Positions 9,370-19,425 of a stretch of DNA of 64,000 nt are shown here, piece by piece (within the stretch, counting starts at the first letter, position 1; each line of letters opens with the position of its first letter). Position numbers and translations under genes: made by a program. Origin of the DNA: CALEMW01 sp964343835 (lineage in GTDB: Bacteria; Krumholzibacteriota; Krumholzibacteriia; LZORAL124-64-63). Where the stretch lies: positions 1 through 64,000 of the forward strand of contig CAYFKR010000019.1 in NCBI GenBank assembly GCA_964343835.1, in the 5' to 3' direction. The notes under the pieces were generated by a model. The model ran no database searches. It saw only the letters and a list, made by a program, of their open reading frames with translations, and had not been told where the DNA came from.

Positions 9370-10233
9370 ATGAGCAAGAGGATCGTACAGCTGACCGAGG
9401 AGCTCACCCTCGATCAGCTCAGGACGCTGCTGAAGGTGAAGCAGGAAATGACCGGCCTGGAAGAGAAGCGGGCCAGGCTCGTGGCCGACCTCGCCGACGT
9501 CGACGCCCGCCTCGACGCCCTGCGCAAGGGCCTGGGCGGCTCCAAGCCCGTGCGTCGTGCCCGCACGCCCGGTCGCAAGGCCAAGGCCCCGGCGCGCAAG
9601 GCCTCGAGCGGCCGGACCACCGTGGCCGGGGTCGTGGCCGAACTCATCCGCGCCACGGGCCGGGCCATGAGCTTCCAGGAGATCCTCAAGGCCGTCCGCG
9701 ACGGAAAGCTCATCAGCACCAAGTCGAAGAACTTCGAGAACGTCCTGCGACGCACGCTGTCCACGTCGTCCGAGATCATCCGCGTCGCCCGAGGCATCTA
9801 CGGCGTCAAGGGCGTGACGAAGCAGGTCGCTTCCGCGCCGGCGAAGAAGAAGGTGGCGAAGAAGAAGACGGCCAAGAAGAAGACGGCGAAGAAGGCGACC
9901 AGGAAGAAGACGACCACCAGGAAGAAGGTCACGAAGAAGAAGGTCGCGAAGAAGAAGGCCACGAAGAAGAAAGTCGCGAAGAAGAAGACGGTCGCGAAGA
10001 AGGCCGCCGGCAGGAAGACCGCGGCAGGTCGCGGGCCCACCGTCGAGAGCGTCGTGATCGGACTGCTGAAAAAGGCCGGGAAGCCCGTCTCGTTCCAGGA
10101 CCTCCTGAAGACCATCACCGAGGGCAAGCTGGTCAAGAGCCGCAGCGCGGACTTCTCCAACGTCCTGCGCCGGACCCTGTCCACGAGCGAGAAGGTGGTC
10201 CGGGCCGGACGCGGCGTCTACAAGCTGGCCTGA
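9370..10233 (+). CDS. lysine-rich, histone H1-like protein with two winged-helix (HARE-like) modules
   Basis: 287 residues; the start is set by GGAGGA at 9361. Residues 1-60 are predicted coiled coil (LKVKQEMTGLEEKRARLVAD). Residues ~82-152 and ~222-287 are two copies of one module: compare MSFQEILKAVRDGKL...NVLRRTLSTSSEIIRVARGIYG with VSFQDLLKTITEGKL...NVLRRTLSTSEKVVRAGRGVYK. The pattern resembles HARE-type winged-helix DNA-binding domains. Between them (~157-217) is a repetitive KKKVAKKKTAKKK stretch like the tail of eukaryotic H1 or bacterial H1-like proteins. Likely role: a nucleoid-associated or regulatory DNA-binding protein; this is inferred from composition and fold resemblance. It is convergent with the HIT gene, six bases away. 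Confidence 0.7.
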   Translation: MSKRIVQLTEELTLDQLRTLLKVKQEMTGLEEKRARLVADLADVDARLDALRKGLGGSKPVRRARTPGRKAKAPARKASSGRTTVAGVVAELIRATGRAMSFQEILKAVRDGKLISTKSKNFENVLRRTLSTSSEIIRVARGIYGVKGVTKQVASAPAKKKVAKKKTAKKKTAKKATRKKTTTRKKVTKKKVAKKKATKKKVAKKKTVAKKAAGRKTAAGRGPTVESVVIGLLKKAGKPVSFQDLLKTITEGKLVKSRSADFSNVLRRTLSTSEKVVRAGRGVYKLA

Positions 10234-10239
10234 TCCGGA

Positions 10240-10584
10240 TCAGCCCGGAGGCCAGCCCAGGGCGCGACCGCCCAGCAGATGGAGATGGAGGTGGGGGACG
10301 GTCTGGCAGCCGTCCTCCCCGCAATTCACGACCCAACGGTAGCCGTGCTCGTCCAGTCCGAGCCGACGGGCCACCTTGGCGGCCGTCACCGCGAGCCTGC
10401 CCATCATGTCCGCGTCGTCGTCCCCGATCTCCGTCAGGGCCGTCACATGGTTGCGCGGAATCACCAGCACGTGCGTCGGGGCCTGGGGATTGATGTCGTT
10501 GAAGGCCATGAACTCGTCGTCCTCGTGGACGAGGTCGCAGGGAATGGCGCCGGCGGCGATGCGGCAGAACAGGCAGTCGTCCAT
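10240..10584 (-). CDS. HIT family nucleotide hydrolase/transferase
   Basis: 114 residues and the only supported minus-strand gene. The N-terminus MDDCLFCRIAAGAIPCDLVH and the histidine triad VPHLHLHLLGGR (His98, His100, His102; the central one is the nucleophile in the family) identify an HinT-like protein acting on purine nucleoside phosphoramidates or dinucleotides. LVIPRNHVTAL is the other conserved strand. Length is normal for the family. A GGAAGGA ribosome site lies just upstream on the minus strand. It diverges from the PfkB kinase gene. Confidence 0.92.
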   Translation of the reverse strand: MDDCLFCRIAAGAIPCDLVHEDDEFMAFNDINPQAPTHVLVIPRNHVTALTEIGDDDADMMGRLAVTAAKVARRLGLDEHGYRWVVNCGEDGCQTVPHLHLHLLGGRALGWPPG

Positions 10585-10620
10585 CTGGAATCCTTCCGGG
10601 TCGGGTGTTGACGGGACGCG

Positions 10621-10650
10621 AGGCTACCATGGCGGGTCGCAGACAGGCAA
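10621..10650 (-). promoter_or_regulatory. sigma-70-like promoter for the HIT gene
   Basis: Read on the minus strand: TTGCCT (10650-10645), an 18-base spacer and TAGCCT (10626-10621), about 37 bases before the HIT ATG. Confidence 0.4.
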
Positions 10651-10660
10651 GGAGGAGCCG

Positions 10661-11590
10661 GTGAAGGCGCTGGTGGTGGGCTACAACGCGTGGGACGTGC
10701 TGGTGCCGTGCGATGCGCTCCCGGAGCGCGACGCCAAGCGCGAGTATCCGTTCATCATGTCGGGCGGGGGCGGGCCGGGCGCCACGGCCGCCGTCGCCCT
10801 GGCGCGCTTCGGAGTCGAGACCGAGTACGTGGGTGTCCTGGCCGACGACCCCGCCGGCGCCTGGCAACGGCTCGAGCTCGCCGACGCCGGCGTCCGTACC
10901 GACCGCTGCGTCACTCCCGCATCGAGCACCTCGCCCCGGGCCGTGATCCTGACCGACCCGGGGACCGGGGAGCGACGGATCTGCTGGAGCCGCGGCGACC
11001 TGCGCCGCCTCGACCCGAACGAGACTCCCGTTTCCCTGCTCGACGGCGTGGACCTGCTCTACACCGACGGCCACGAACCCGCCGCCCTGGCCGTGCTGGC
11101 TCCCGAGGCCCGCCGCCGCGGCATCCCCCTGGTCTACGATGCGGGCTTGCCCCGCGAGGGCAGCCGGGACCTCGTGACACGGTGCACCGACGTGGTGGGT
11201 GCCGCCGGTTTCGCCCCGGCCCTGACCGGTCGCGACGACCTCGTCGCGGCCCTCGTCGCCCTCCGCGACCTGGGACCCCGGCACGTGGCCTCGACCTTCG
11301 GCCCGGCGGGCTGCCTGGCCCTCGGGGCCGACGGCCCCTTCCACGTGCCCGCCTTCGACGTGCCGGTGGTCGATACCACCGGCGCCGGCGACGTCTTTCA
11401 CGCGGGGTACGCCTGGGGTCTCCTGCTGGGGGAGGACCTCCTGTCCCGCCTGCGCCGCGGCGCCGCCGCAGCGGCCCTGTCGTGCCGCGACTGGGGTGGG
11501 CGACGCGGGCTCCCGTCCGTCGCCGAAGTGGATCGTCTCCTGTCCTCGGGGCCCGTCAGGGACGACGTGCCGCCGGGCTGGACGGGCTGA
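10661..11590 (+). CDS. PfkB (ribokinase) family carbohydrate kinase
   Basis: 309 residues from the GTG at 10661, preceded by AAGGAGGAG at 10649. The first domain begins KALVVGYNAWDVLVPC and contains the N-terminal glycine motif SGGGGPGATAAVALARFG. The C-terminal PfkB signature DTTGAGDVFHAGYAWG carries the catalytic Asp and anion hole. It phosphorylates a sugar or nucleoside with ATP; the exact substrate cannot be read from sequence. The frame is open for 285 bases upstream over the divergent HIT gene, but that extension has no ribosome site and reads antisense to a real gene. Divergent with HIT and followed by Hsp20 after 85 bases. Confidence 0.88.
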   Translation: MKALVVGYNAWDVLVPCDALPERDAKREYPFIMSGGGGPGATAAVALARFGVETEYVGVLADDPAGAWQRLELADAGVRTDRCVTPASSTSPRAVILTDPGTGERRICWSRGDLRRLDPNETPVSLLDGVDLLYTDGHEPAALAVLAPEARRRGIPLVYDAGLPREGSRDLVTRCTDVVGAAGFAPALTGRDDLVAALVALRDLGPRHVASTFGPAGCLALGADGPFHVPAFDVPVVDTTGAGDVFHAGYAWGLLLGEDLLSRLRRGAAAAALSCRDWGGRRGLPSVAEVDRLLSSGPVRDDVPPGWTG

Positions 11591-11613
11591 GCAGCCCCTT
11601 GCCGTCGTTGCGG

Positions 11614-11643
11614 TTGACGGCCCGCGGAGCCCGCAGTTACCAT
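11614..11643 (+). promoter_or_regulatory. sigma-70-like promoter for hsp20
   Basis: TTGACG (11614-11619), an 18-base spacer and TACCAT (11638-11643), 32 bases before the Hsp20 ATG. It is the last promoter visible before the hsp20-lon-LPS run. No CIRCE element or other heat-shock operator was seen. Confidence 0.5.
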
Positions 11644-11675
11644 GCCCCCGGATGACCCGTCGCGAGAGGAGACCC

Positions 11676-12128
11676 ATGATCGGAACAGAGGAAGCCCGTG
11701 GCGGATCCGCCGGTTCCGGCGAGATCTTCGAGATCCTCGTGACGTCGTTCCGGAAGGGGTCGCCTTCCCTCCCCGTGGACGACGACCTGACCTGGAGGCC
11801 CGCCACCGACGTCTACGAGACCGACGACGCCTTCATCGTCCAGATGGACCTCTCGGGCATGGATCCCGGGGCCATCGAGGTGCAGAGCGACGGCGAAGTG
11901 CTCGTGGTCCGCGGCCGTCGCGGCGAGATCGCCCCGCCCGGCAAGAAGCACTACTTCACCATGGAGATCAGCGTGGGGCCCTTCGCGAGGCGCATCCCCA
12001 TCCCGATCCCCGTGCGCCCCGAGAGCGCGGAAGCCCGCTACCGGGACGGTTTCCTCTACGTGACGTTCGCCAAGGGCGAGGACGCCCCGGGCGGCGGACG
12101 CCGCCGCATCGACGTGGGCGCCGGCTGA
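11676..12128 (+). CDS. Hsp20/alpha-crystallin small heat-shock protein
   Basis: 150 residues from the ATG at 11676 (GAGGAGA upstream). The alpha-crystallin domain occupies about residues 40-140: WRPATDVYETDDAFIVQMDL at its start, a middle KKHYFTMEISVGPFARRIPI strand region, and AEARYRDGFLYVTFAK, which corresponds to the conserved AxYxxGxLxVxxPK end of the domain. A short N-terminal arm and a basic C-terminal tail flank it. It is an ATP-independent holdase for unfolding proteins in the cytoplasm. It lies 34 bases ahead of lon, so substrate holding and proteolysis are probably co-expressed. Confidence 0.92.
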   Translation: MIGTEEARGGSAGSGEIFEILVTSFRKGSPSLPVDDDLTWRPATDVYETDDAFIVQMDLSGMDPGAIEVQSDGEVLVVRGRRGEIAPPGKKHYFTMEISVGPFARRIPIPIPVRPESAEARYRDGFLYVTFAKGEDAPGGGRRRIDVGAG

Positions 12129-12162
12129 TCGCCGGCACGGACAACCAGGGAAGGGACACGAG

Positions 12163-14541
<2,379 letters not shown>

Positions 14542-14551
14542 GGGAGACGGC

Positions 14552-15619
14552 GTGGGAGCATCCCGCATGCTCGGCGGTCTCGTGGGAAGGTTCCTCGCCA
14601 GGGGCGAGGAGACCTCCTTCACCGTGCCCGGCGCCCTGGGCGCCGAGAGCCGGATCCTCGCCATCGACACCGGGGACCTGAGCGACCTGCTCTTCCACGT
14701 GCCCCTGCTGCGAGCCATCCGGGAGCGGTATCCCCGCTCGAGGATCGACGTGCTGGCTCCCGAGGAGCACACCTCCCTGATCCGTGAGAGCGGGTTCGCC
14801 CGCAACTGCATCGAGTACACGGCCAAGCAGCTGCGCACCTGGACCCCCGGCTACGTGGCCCTGGCCCGCAGCATGGGCAAGCACGAGTACGACGTGTGCG
14901 TGGTGATGTCCTTCGACCCCCACCCGGCCCTGGAGGCGGTGGCCCTGGCCAGCGGCGCCCCGCTGCGGCTCGGCCCGAGCCACGACGGCTCCTATCCGGC
15001 GGTCAACTTCGAGGTCCGTTCGCCCGTGTCCGACGTCCGCTACCGCGGCGCCCGACTGGGAGCCGCCGTGCCCTTCCTGGGCCTGGGCGACGCCGCCGTG
15101 ACGCCGGGTTGGCCCCTGCCCGAGGAGAAGGTCCGCCGCACGGGCCAGCTGGTCCACTTCAACAAACCCCGCAAGGATGAGATCCTGGTGGGGGTGGACC
15201 CTGCCATGGGCAAGTCCGGCTCGGCCCTGTCCCTGCCCAACCTGCACTTCCTGCTCAGCCAGCTCCACAGCCAGATGCCCGTGAGGCTGCTGCCCCTGAG
15301 CACCGACCCCGACCCGTCGCGCCTGGACGAATTCCGGGGCGGCCTGAACCAGGCCCCTCTCGACCTGCCCGGGGACAGCCTCTTCGACACCGTCATGCTC
15401 ACCTCCCTGTGCGACCTTTTCCTGGCCGGCAACACCGACCTCTTCCACTTCGCGGCCGCCCAGGGCGTGCCCACCATCGGACTCTTCGTGGCGGGCGACG
15501 ACGCCACCTGGGAGCCCCACGGCTACGACAACGTCCGGGTGCTGCGGGTGGCCGAGGGCAAGCGCGTCGAGGTGGACACCCTGCTCGAAGCCGTCGCCGC
15601 AACCCGGGGCGCCCGTTGA
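14552..15619 (+). CDS. glycosyltransferase family 9 (heptosyltransferase-like)
   Basis: 355 residues from the GTG at 14552 (GGGGAGA upstream). It has the two-Rossmann GT-B organisation of ADP-heptose:LPS transferases: ILAIDTGDLSDLLFHVPLLR near the N-terminus (family pattern ILxIxxxxxGDxxxxxPxxx) and a donor-side region DLFLAGNTDLFHFAAAQGVP with GLF near the end. In that last motif the usual GxDxGxxHxAA reads GNTDLFHFAA. No signal peptide or membrane span; it acts at the inner face of the inner membrane on nascent LPS core. The most divergent of the four GT9 proteins here, so donor and acceptor are uncertain. Confidence 0.8.
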   Translation: MGASRMLGGLVGRFLARGEETSFTVPGALGAESRILAIDTGDLSDLLFHVPLLRAIRERYPRSRIDVLAPEEHTSLIRESGFARNCIEYTAKQLRTWTPGYVALARSMGKHEYDVCVVMSFDPHPALEAVALASGAPLRLGPSHDGSYPAVNFEVRSPVSDVRYRGARLGAAVPFLGLGDAAVTPGWPLPEEKVRRTGQLVHFNKPRKDEILVGVDPAMGKSGSALSLPNLHFLLSQLHSQMPVRLLPLSTDPDPSRLDEFRGGLNQAPLDLPGDSLFDTVMLTSLCDLFLAGNTDLFHFAAAQGVPTIGLFVAGDDATWEPHGYDNVRVLRVAEGKRVEVDTLLEAVAATRGAR

Positions 15620-16662
15620 AGTCCCGGCCTCGTGCCCGCCGCATCGCGGTGATCGCTCCCAACTGGCTCGGGGACCTGGTCATGTCCACGGTCCTGTTCG
15701 AGCGCCTCGCCCGGATCGACGGCCTGGAGGTGACGGTGGTGGTGCGCCGCGCCTGGCGCTCGCTGCTGGAGACGGACGACCGCATCCACGGACTGGTGGA
15801 GTACGAGCGCGAGGGCCGCCACCGGGGATTCCTCGGCACAGCGACCCTGGCCCGGACCGTCCGGTCCCTCGAGGCCGATGCGTGCCTGGTGGTGCCGCCT
15901 TCGTTCCGCGCCGCGGCCGTAGCCGCCCTCTCGGGCACGCCGCGCCGCATCGGCTGGTCGGGGGAGGGCCGTTCCTTCCTGCTGACCGATGCCGTGCCGC
16001 GCCGGGTGCGCGGACGACGGCACTTCTGCGACGAGGTGGACGACCTGGCGTCGGCCCTCTTCGGGCACGATGAATCCGCAAGCGTGCTGCCTCGCCTGGC
16101 CGCCGCAGGGTCCTGGCCCGCTTCCGGGCACGTCCGGGGGCCGGGGACGGTGGCCCTGGCCGTGGGCGCGACCTACGGCGACGCCAAGAGCTGGCCGCCG
16201 GAGCTGGCGGCCGGATTCGCCGCCGCACAGGCAGCCCTGGGGCGCCGCGTGCTGGTGCTCGGCGATGCGGCGGCCCGGAGCCATGCGGATCGTCTGGGGA
16301 AGGAGCTGGCCGGCGGCTGGACCGACCCGGCCGACGCATCGCCCGGCGTCGTCGACCTGGTGGGCCGGACCGGCTTGCGCGAGGTCGCGGCGATCCTCAG
16401 GGATGCGGACCTGTTCGTGGGCAACGACAGCGGCCTGATGCACCTGTCGGCGTCCCTCGGCACCCCGACGCTCGGTCTCTTCGGGTCCACCAATCCGGAC
16501 TGGACCAGGCCACGGGGGCCGCGGGTCGCTCACGTCGCGGTGGAAGGGTATGACTGCAGCCCATGCCACCTGCGCGAATGCCCGCGCGACGACTTCTGCC
16601 TGGCCTCGCTTTCGCCCGAGCGCGTGGCCCGGGCCGCCGAAGACCTCCTGGAGGACGCATGA
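15616..16662 (+). CDS. waaF: lipopolysaccharide heptosyltransferase II (WaaF-like GT9)
   Basis: 348 residues if translation begins at the TTG at 15616, which overlaps the previous stop as TTGA; no better start lies before the core motif RRIAVIAPNWLGDLVMSTVL. That motif, the segment TPRRIGWSGEGRSFLLTD, the donor-side FVGNDSGLMHLSASLGTPTL and the tail CSPCHLRECPRDDFCL (compare WaaF CSPCxxRxCP) place it with LPS heptosyltransferase II, which adds the second L-glycero-D-manno-heptose to inner core. It is coupled to the preceding GT9 gene and to gmhB downstream. Confidence 0.85.
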   Translation: MKSRPRARRIAVIAPNWLGDLVMSTVLFERLARIDGLEVTVVVRRAWRSLLETDDRIHGLVEYEREGRHRGFLGTATLARTVRSLEADACLVVPPSFRAAAVAALSGTPRRIGWSGEGRSFLLTDAVPRRVRGRRHFCDEVDDLASALFGHDESASVLPRLAAAGSWPASGHVRGPGTVALAVGATYGDAKSWPPELAAGFAAAQAALGRRVLVLGDAAARSHADRLGKELAGGWTDPADASPGVVDLVGRTGLREVAAILRDADLFVGNDSGLMHLSASLGTPTLGLFGSTNPDWTRPRGPRVAHVAVEGYDCSPCHLRECPRDDFCLASLSPERVARAAEDLLEDA

Positions 16663-17252
16663 CGTTGCAGACCGGCATCTGGCGTGCGACGGACGAGGGT
16701 CCCGGAACCCCGAAGCGCCCGACCCTCTTCCTGGACCGGGACGGCGTGCTGGTGGAAGACGCCCACTACCTCTCGGACCCCGACCAGGTCCGTCTGCTGC
16801 CCGGGGCGGGGGAGGCCCTCGCCGCCGTCGCCGCCGCGGGGTGGCGGCTCGTCTGCGTCACCAACCAGTCGGGCATCGGCCGGGGCTACTACACCCTGGA
16901 CCAGTTCGCCGCCGTCCAGACGCGGATCGACGAGCTGCTCGCCGGACACGGCGTCGCGCTGGACGCCCTCTACTACTGTCCCCACGACCCCGATTCGGGA
17001 TGCGCCTGCCGCAAGCCGGGGCTCGGCATGATCGAGGCGGCGGGCCGCTCCTACGCCTGGCCCGCCGGTTCCCCCATGGTCGGAGACAAGGCCTCGGACC
17101 TGGAACTGGCCGTCGCGGCGGGCCTCGCCCCGCACCTGGTGCGGACCGGTTACGGCGACGGGCTCGATCCGGCGGACCTGCCGCCCGGCACCCGGATTCA
17201 CGACGACCTCGCAGCGGCCGTGAAGGCCGTCCTCGGCGGAGACGCCCCGTGA
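16659..17252 (+). CDS. gmhB: D-glycero-beta-D-manno-heptose 1,7-bisphosphate 7-phosphatase
   Basis: 197 residues; the start overlaps the waaF stop as ATGA. HAD phosphatase motif I is FLDRDGVLVED with Asp26 and Asp28, motif II lies in CVTNQSGIGRG, and the GmhB zinc loop CPHDPDSGCACRKPG has its Cys/His ligands. MVGDKASDLELA is the last HAD motif. It removes the 7-phosphate in ADP-heptose synthesis, supplying donor for the adjacent heptosyltransferases. The other ADP-heptose genes are not in the window. Confidence 0.92.
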   Translation: MTLQTGIWRATDEGPGTPKRPTLFLDRDGVLVEDAHYLSDPDQVRLLPGAGEALAAVAAAGWRLVCVTNQSGIGRGYYTLDQFAAVQTRIDELLAGHGVALDALYYCPHDPDSGCACRKPGLGMIEAAGRSYAWPAGSPMVGDKASDLELAVAAGLAPHLVRTGYGDGLDPADLPPGTRIHDDLAAAVKAVLGGDAP

Positions 17253-18373
17253 GCTGGGAGGTGGACGGCCGGCCGCTGGAGCGGGTGCTCGTGACGCGGC
17301 TCCGCTACCTGGGCGACGTGGTCATGAGCACCGTCGTCACGGATCTGCTCCGCGCGGGAGACCCCGACCTCGACATCGGCTTCCTGTGCGAGGCCGCCCA
17401 TGCCCCGGCCCTGGCATCCCAGGCGCCGTCGCTCCGGCTGCACACCCTCGGTGCGGCACGCCGCGGCACCGATGCCCGCGCCCGCGCTGGAGCCCCCGGC
17501 CGCGAGTCGGGCGGTTCGACCCTCGCCGTCCTGCGGGCGCTGCGCCAGGCCCGCTACGACGCGGTCGTCGATCTCTTCTTCAACCCCCGCAGCGCCTGGC
17601 TGCTGAGGTTCGCCGGCATGCCCGTCCGGATCTGCGGCCGCAGGAACCGCCGATCGCGCCTCTACACCCACGTGGCGGAGCGGAACGCGGAGCTGGTGCC
17701 CGAGCGCCTGGCTCCCGGCGGACTGGGGGAGCACGTGGCGCGGCTGGCGCCCCTGCGCCATGTCGAATCGGGGCTCCCGTTCGTCGAGTGGTTCACGCAG
17801 CGGAACGAGCCCGTCCGACCGGCCATCGCGCCGGAGCCGGGGGAGACCGACAGGGCAAGGACCGTCCTGACCGAGGCCGGGGTCGACGGACCGTTCGTCG
17901 TGTTCGCTCCCGGGGCGACATGGCCCGCCAAGGCCTGGCCCGCGGAGCGGTGGCGGCAGGCGGTGGAGGCCGTCGTTCGCCCCGACCGCGCCATCGTGGT
18001 GCTCACGCCGCCCGGCGACGACGGCGGCGTGGCCGCCGCACTCGCCGGCGCCCCCTGTCGTGTCCTGCCCCTGCTCCCGCTGCCGACGGTCCTCGGCGTG
18101 CTGGACGCCGCGGCGGCCGTGCTGGCGGTGGACGGTGGCGTGCTCCATGCGGCCGTAGCCCTGGGGCGACCGACGGTGGGGCTCTTCGGACCCACCGACC
18201 CCGCCATCTGGTTCCCCTACGGGCATCTCGATGCGTGCCGAGTCCTGGCCACGCGGCCGACCTGCCACCCGTGCGATCTCCATGTCTGCGACGACTGGAT
18301 CTGCATGCCCGGGCTGACGGCGGACGAAGCGGCTTCGGCCCTGGAGGACGTGCTGAAGGAGGGGGTGTCGTGA
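17249..18373 (+). CDS. glycosyltransferase family 9 (heptosyltransferase-like)
   Basis: 374 residues from a GTG that overlaps the gmhB stop as GTGA. The N-terminus LERVLVTRLRYLGDVVMSTV is the GT9 acceptor-side motif. The donor side shows VVFAPGATWPAKAWPAERW and LAVDGGVLHAAVALGRPTVG, followed by LFGPTDPAIWFPYG and a C-terminal cysteine cluster (CHPCDLHVCDDWICM) as in its neighbours. Likely adds a heptose or other core sugar from a nucleotide donor. Exact linkage cannot be assigned. Confidence 0.85.
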   Translation: MSWEVDGRPLERVLVTRLRYLGDVVMSTVVTDLLRAGDPDLDIGFLCEAAHAPALASQAPSLRLHTLGAARRGTDARARAGAPGRESGGSTLAVLRALRQARYDAVVDLFFNPRSAWLLRFAGMPVRICGRRNRRSRLYTHVAERNAELVPERLAPGGLGEHVARLAPLRHVESGLPFVEWFTQRNEPVRPAIAPEPGETDRARTVLTEAGVDGPFVVFAPGATWPAKAWPAERWRQAVEAVVRPDRAIVVLTPPGDDGGVAAALAGAPCRVLPLLPLPTVLGVLDAAAAVLAVDGGVLHAAVALGRPTVGLFGPTDPAIWFPYGHLDACRVLATRPTCHPCDLHVCDDWICMPGLTADEAASALEDVLKEGVS

Positions 18374-19425
18374 GCGGTCGGGTCGACATGGCCTCCCTGC
18401 GCAGCATCCTGGTGATCCGGCGTCGCGGCCTGGGGGACGCCCTCGTCTCCCTGCCCGCGGTGGCGGCCCTGGCCGAAGCGGCCCCCGATGCCCGCATCGA
18501 CCTGCTCATCGATCGCCCTTTCGTGCCTCTCCTGGAGAGGGCCTTCACGAGTGGCCACGTCGTGCCGTGGCCGCCGGCCGAAGACGCCGCCGGCCCCTGG
18601 CGGGGACGGCTGTCCGGCCCTCCCTACGACCTGGTGCTGGATCTGCTGAGCACGCCCCGCACGGCCCTCTGGACCGCCCTGAGCGGCGCCCGTCTGCGCG
18701 TGGGCTACGACCTGCCCTGGCGGCGCTGGGCCTACAACGTGCGGGTGCCGCGCAACGCCGACGCGGGCAGGCTCCTGGGGCAGTTCGCCGGCGAGAGCTT
18801 CCTGGATCCCCTGCGGGCCCTGGGCCTCGAACCCGGGCCCTGGACGCCCGCCGGAATCGGGGCTCAACGGGACGACGGTCTCGACGAAACCTACAGGACC
18901 TGGCGCGCTACGACGGCGCCCGACCCTGATCGGGACGTGGCGCTGGTGCTCAGCGCGGGTTGGCCGGCCAAGGCTTGGCCCACGGAGAATGCCGCCGGCT
19001 TCGTCGCCACGGCCCGGCGTGCAGGCGTACGCTGCATCCTGATCCCGGGCCCCGGGGACGAGGCCCTGACCGCCGCCCTCATGGCCGAAGTGCCCGACCT
19101 GGTCGTCGCCCCGCCGACCGGGCTGGTGGAACTGGCGGATCTGCTGGCGCGCTGCCGCGCCTACGTGGGGACCGACGGCGGTGCCCGGCACGTGGCCGCC
19201 TGCCTGGGGCGACCGACGTGCACCCTGTTCGGTCCCACCGACCCGTCGGGGTGGAACCGGGAGCACCCGGACCATGTTGCCGTCAGGACGGGCGAAGAGT
19301 GCTCGCCCTGCGACCTGCGGACCTGCCCCGTGCCGGGGCACCCCTGCATGTCGGGTCTGACGGCGGATGCGGTGTGGAAGGCCTGCGGCCCTCTGCTCGG
19401 ATCCGGAGAGGAGGAGGAACGATGA
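18370..19425 (+). CDS. glycosyltransferase family 9 (heptosyltransferase-like)
   Basis: 351 residues; the GTG start overlaps the previous stop as GTGA. LRSILVIRRRGLGDALVSLP is the N-terminal family motif. VLSAGWPAKAWPTENAAGF, YVGTDGGARHVAACLGRPTC and LFGPTDPSGWNREHPDH are the donor-side motifs, and CSPCDLRTCPVPGHPCM is the cysteine-rich tail shared with WaaF. Together with the two preceding GT9 genes it looks like serial duplication within the core operon. Cytoplasmic face of the inner membrane. Confidence 0.85.
   Translation: MSGRVDMASLRSILVIRRRGLGDALVSLPAVAALAEAAPDARIDLLIDRPFVPLLERAFTSGHVVPWPPAEDAAGPWRGRLSGPPYDLVLDLLSTPRTALWTALSGARLRVGYDLPWRRWAYNVRVPRNADAGRLLGQFAGESFLDPLRALGLEPGPWTPAGIGAQRDDGLDETYRTWRATTAPDPDRDVALVLSAGWPAKAWPTENAAGFVATARRAGVRCILIPGPGDEALTAALMAEVPDLVVAPPTGLVELADLLARCRAYVGTDGGARHVAACLGRPTCTLFGPTDPSGWNREHPDHVAVRTGEECSPCDLRTCPVPGHPCMSGLTADAVWKACGPLLGSGEEEER

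Noticed and set aside
9838..10020. Repeated short units that could suggest a CRISPR or tandem-repeat element
   Set aside because: The repeats are in frame, encode Lys-rich linker residues and have no spacers.
10608..10630. TTGACG followed by TACCAT as a promoter for the PfkB kinase
   Set aside because: The spacer is only 11 bases, too short for a sigma-70 promoter. The region fits a minus-strand HIT promoter better.
10376..10660. In-frame upstream extension of the PfkB kinase
   Set aside because: It reads antisense through the HIT gene. The GTG at 10661 has a strong AAGGAGGAG and gives the family N-terminus.
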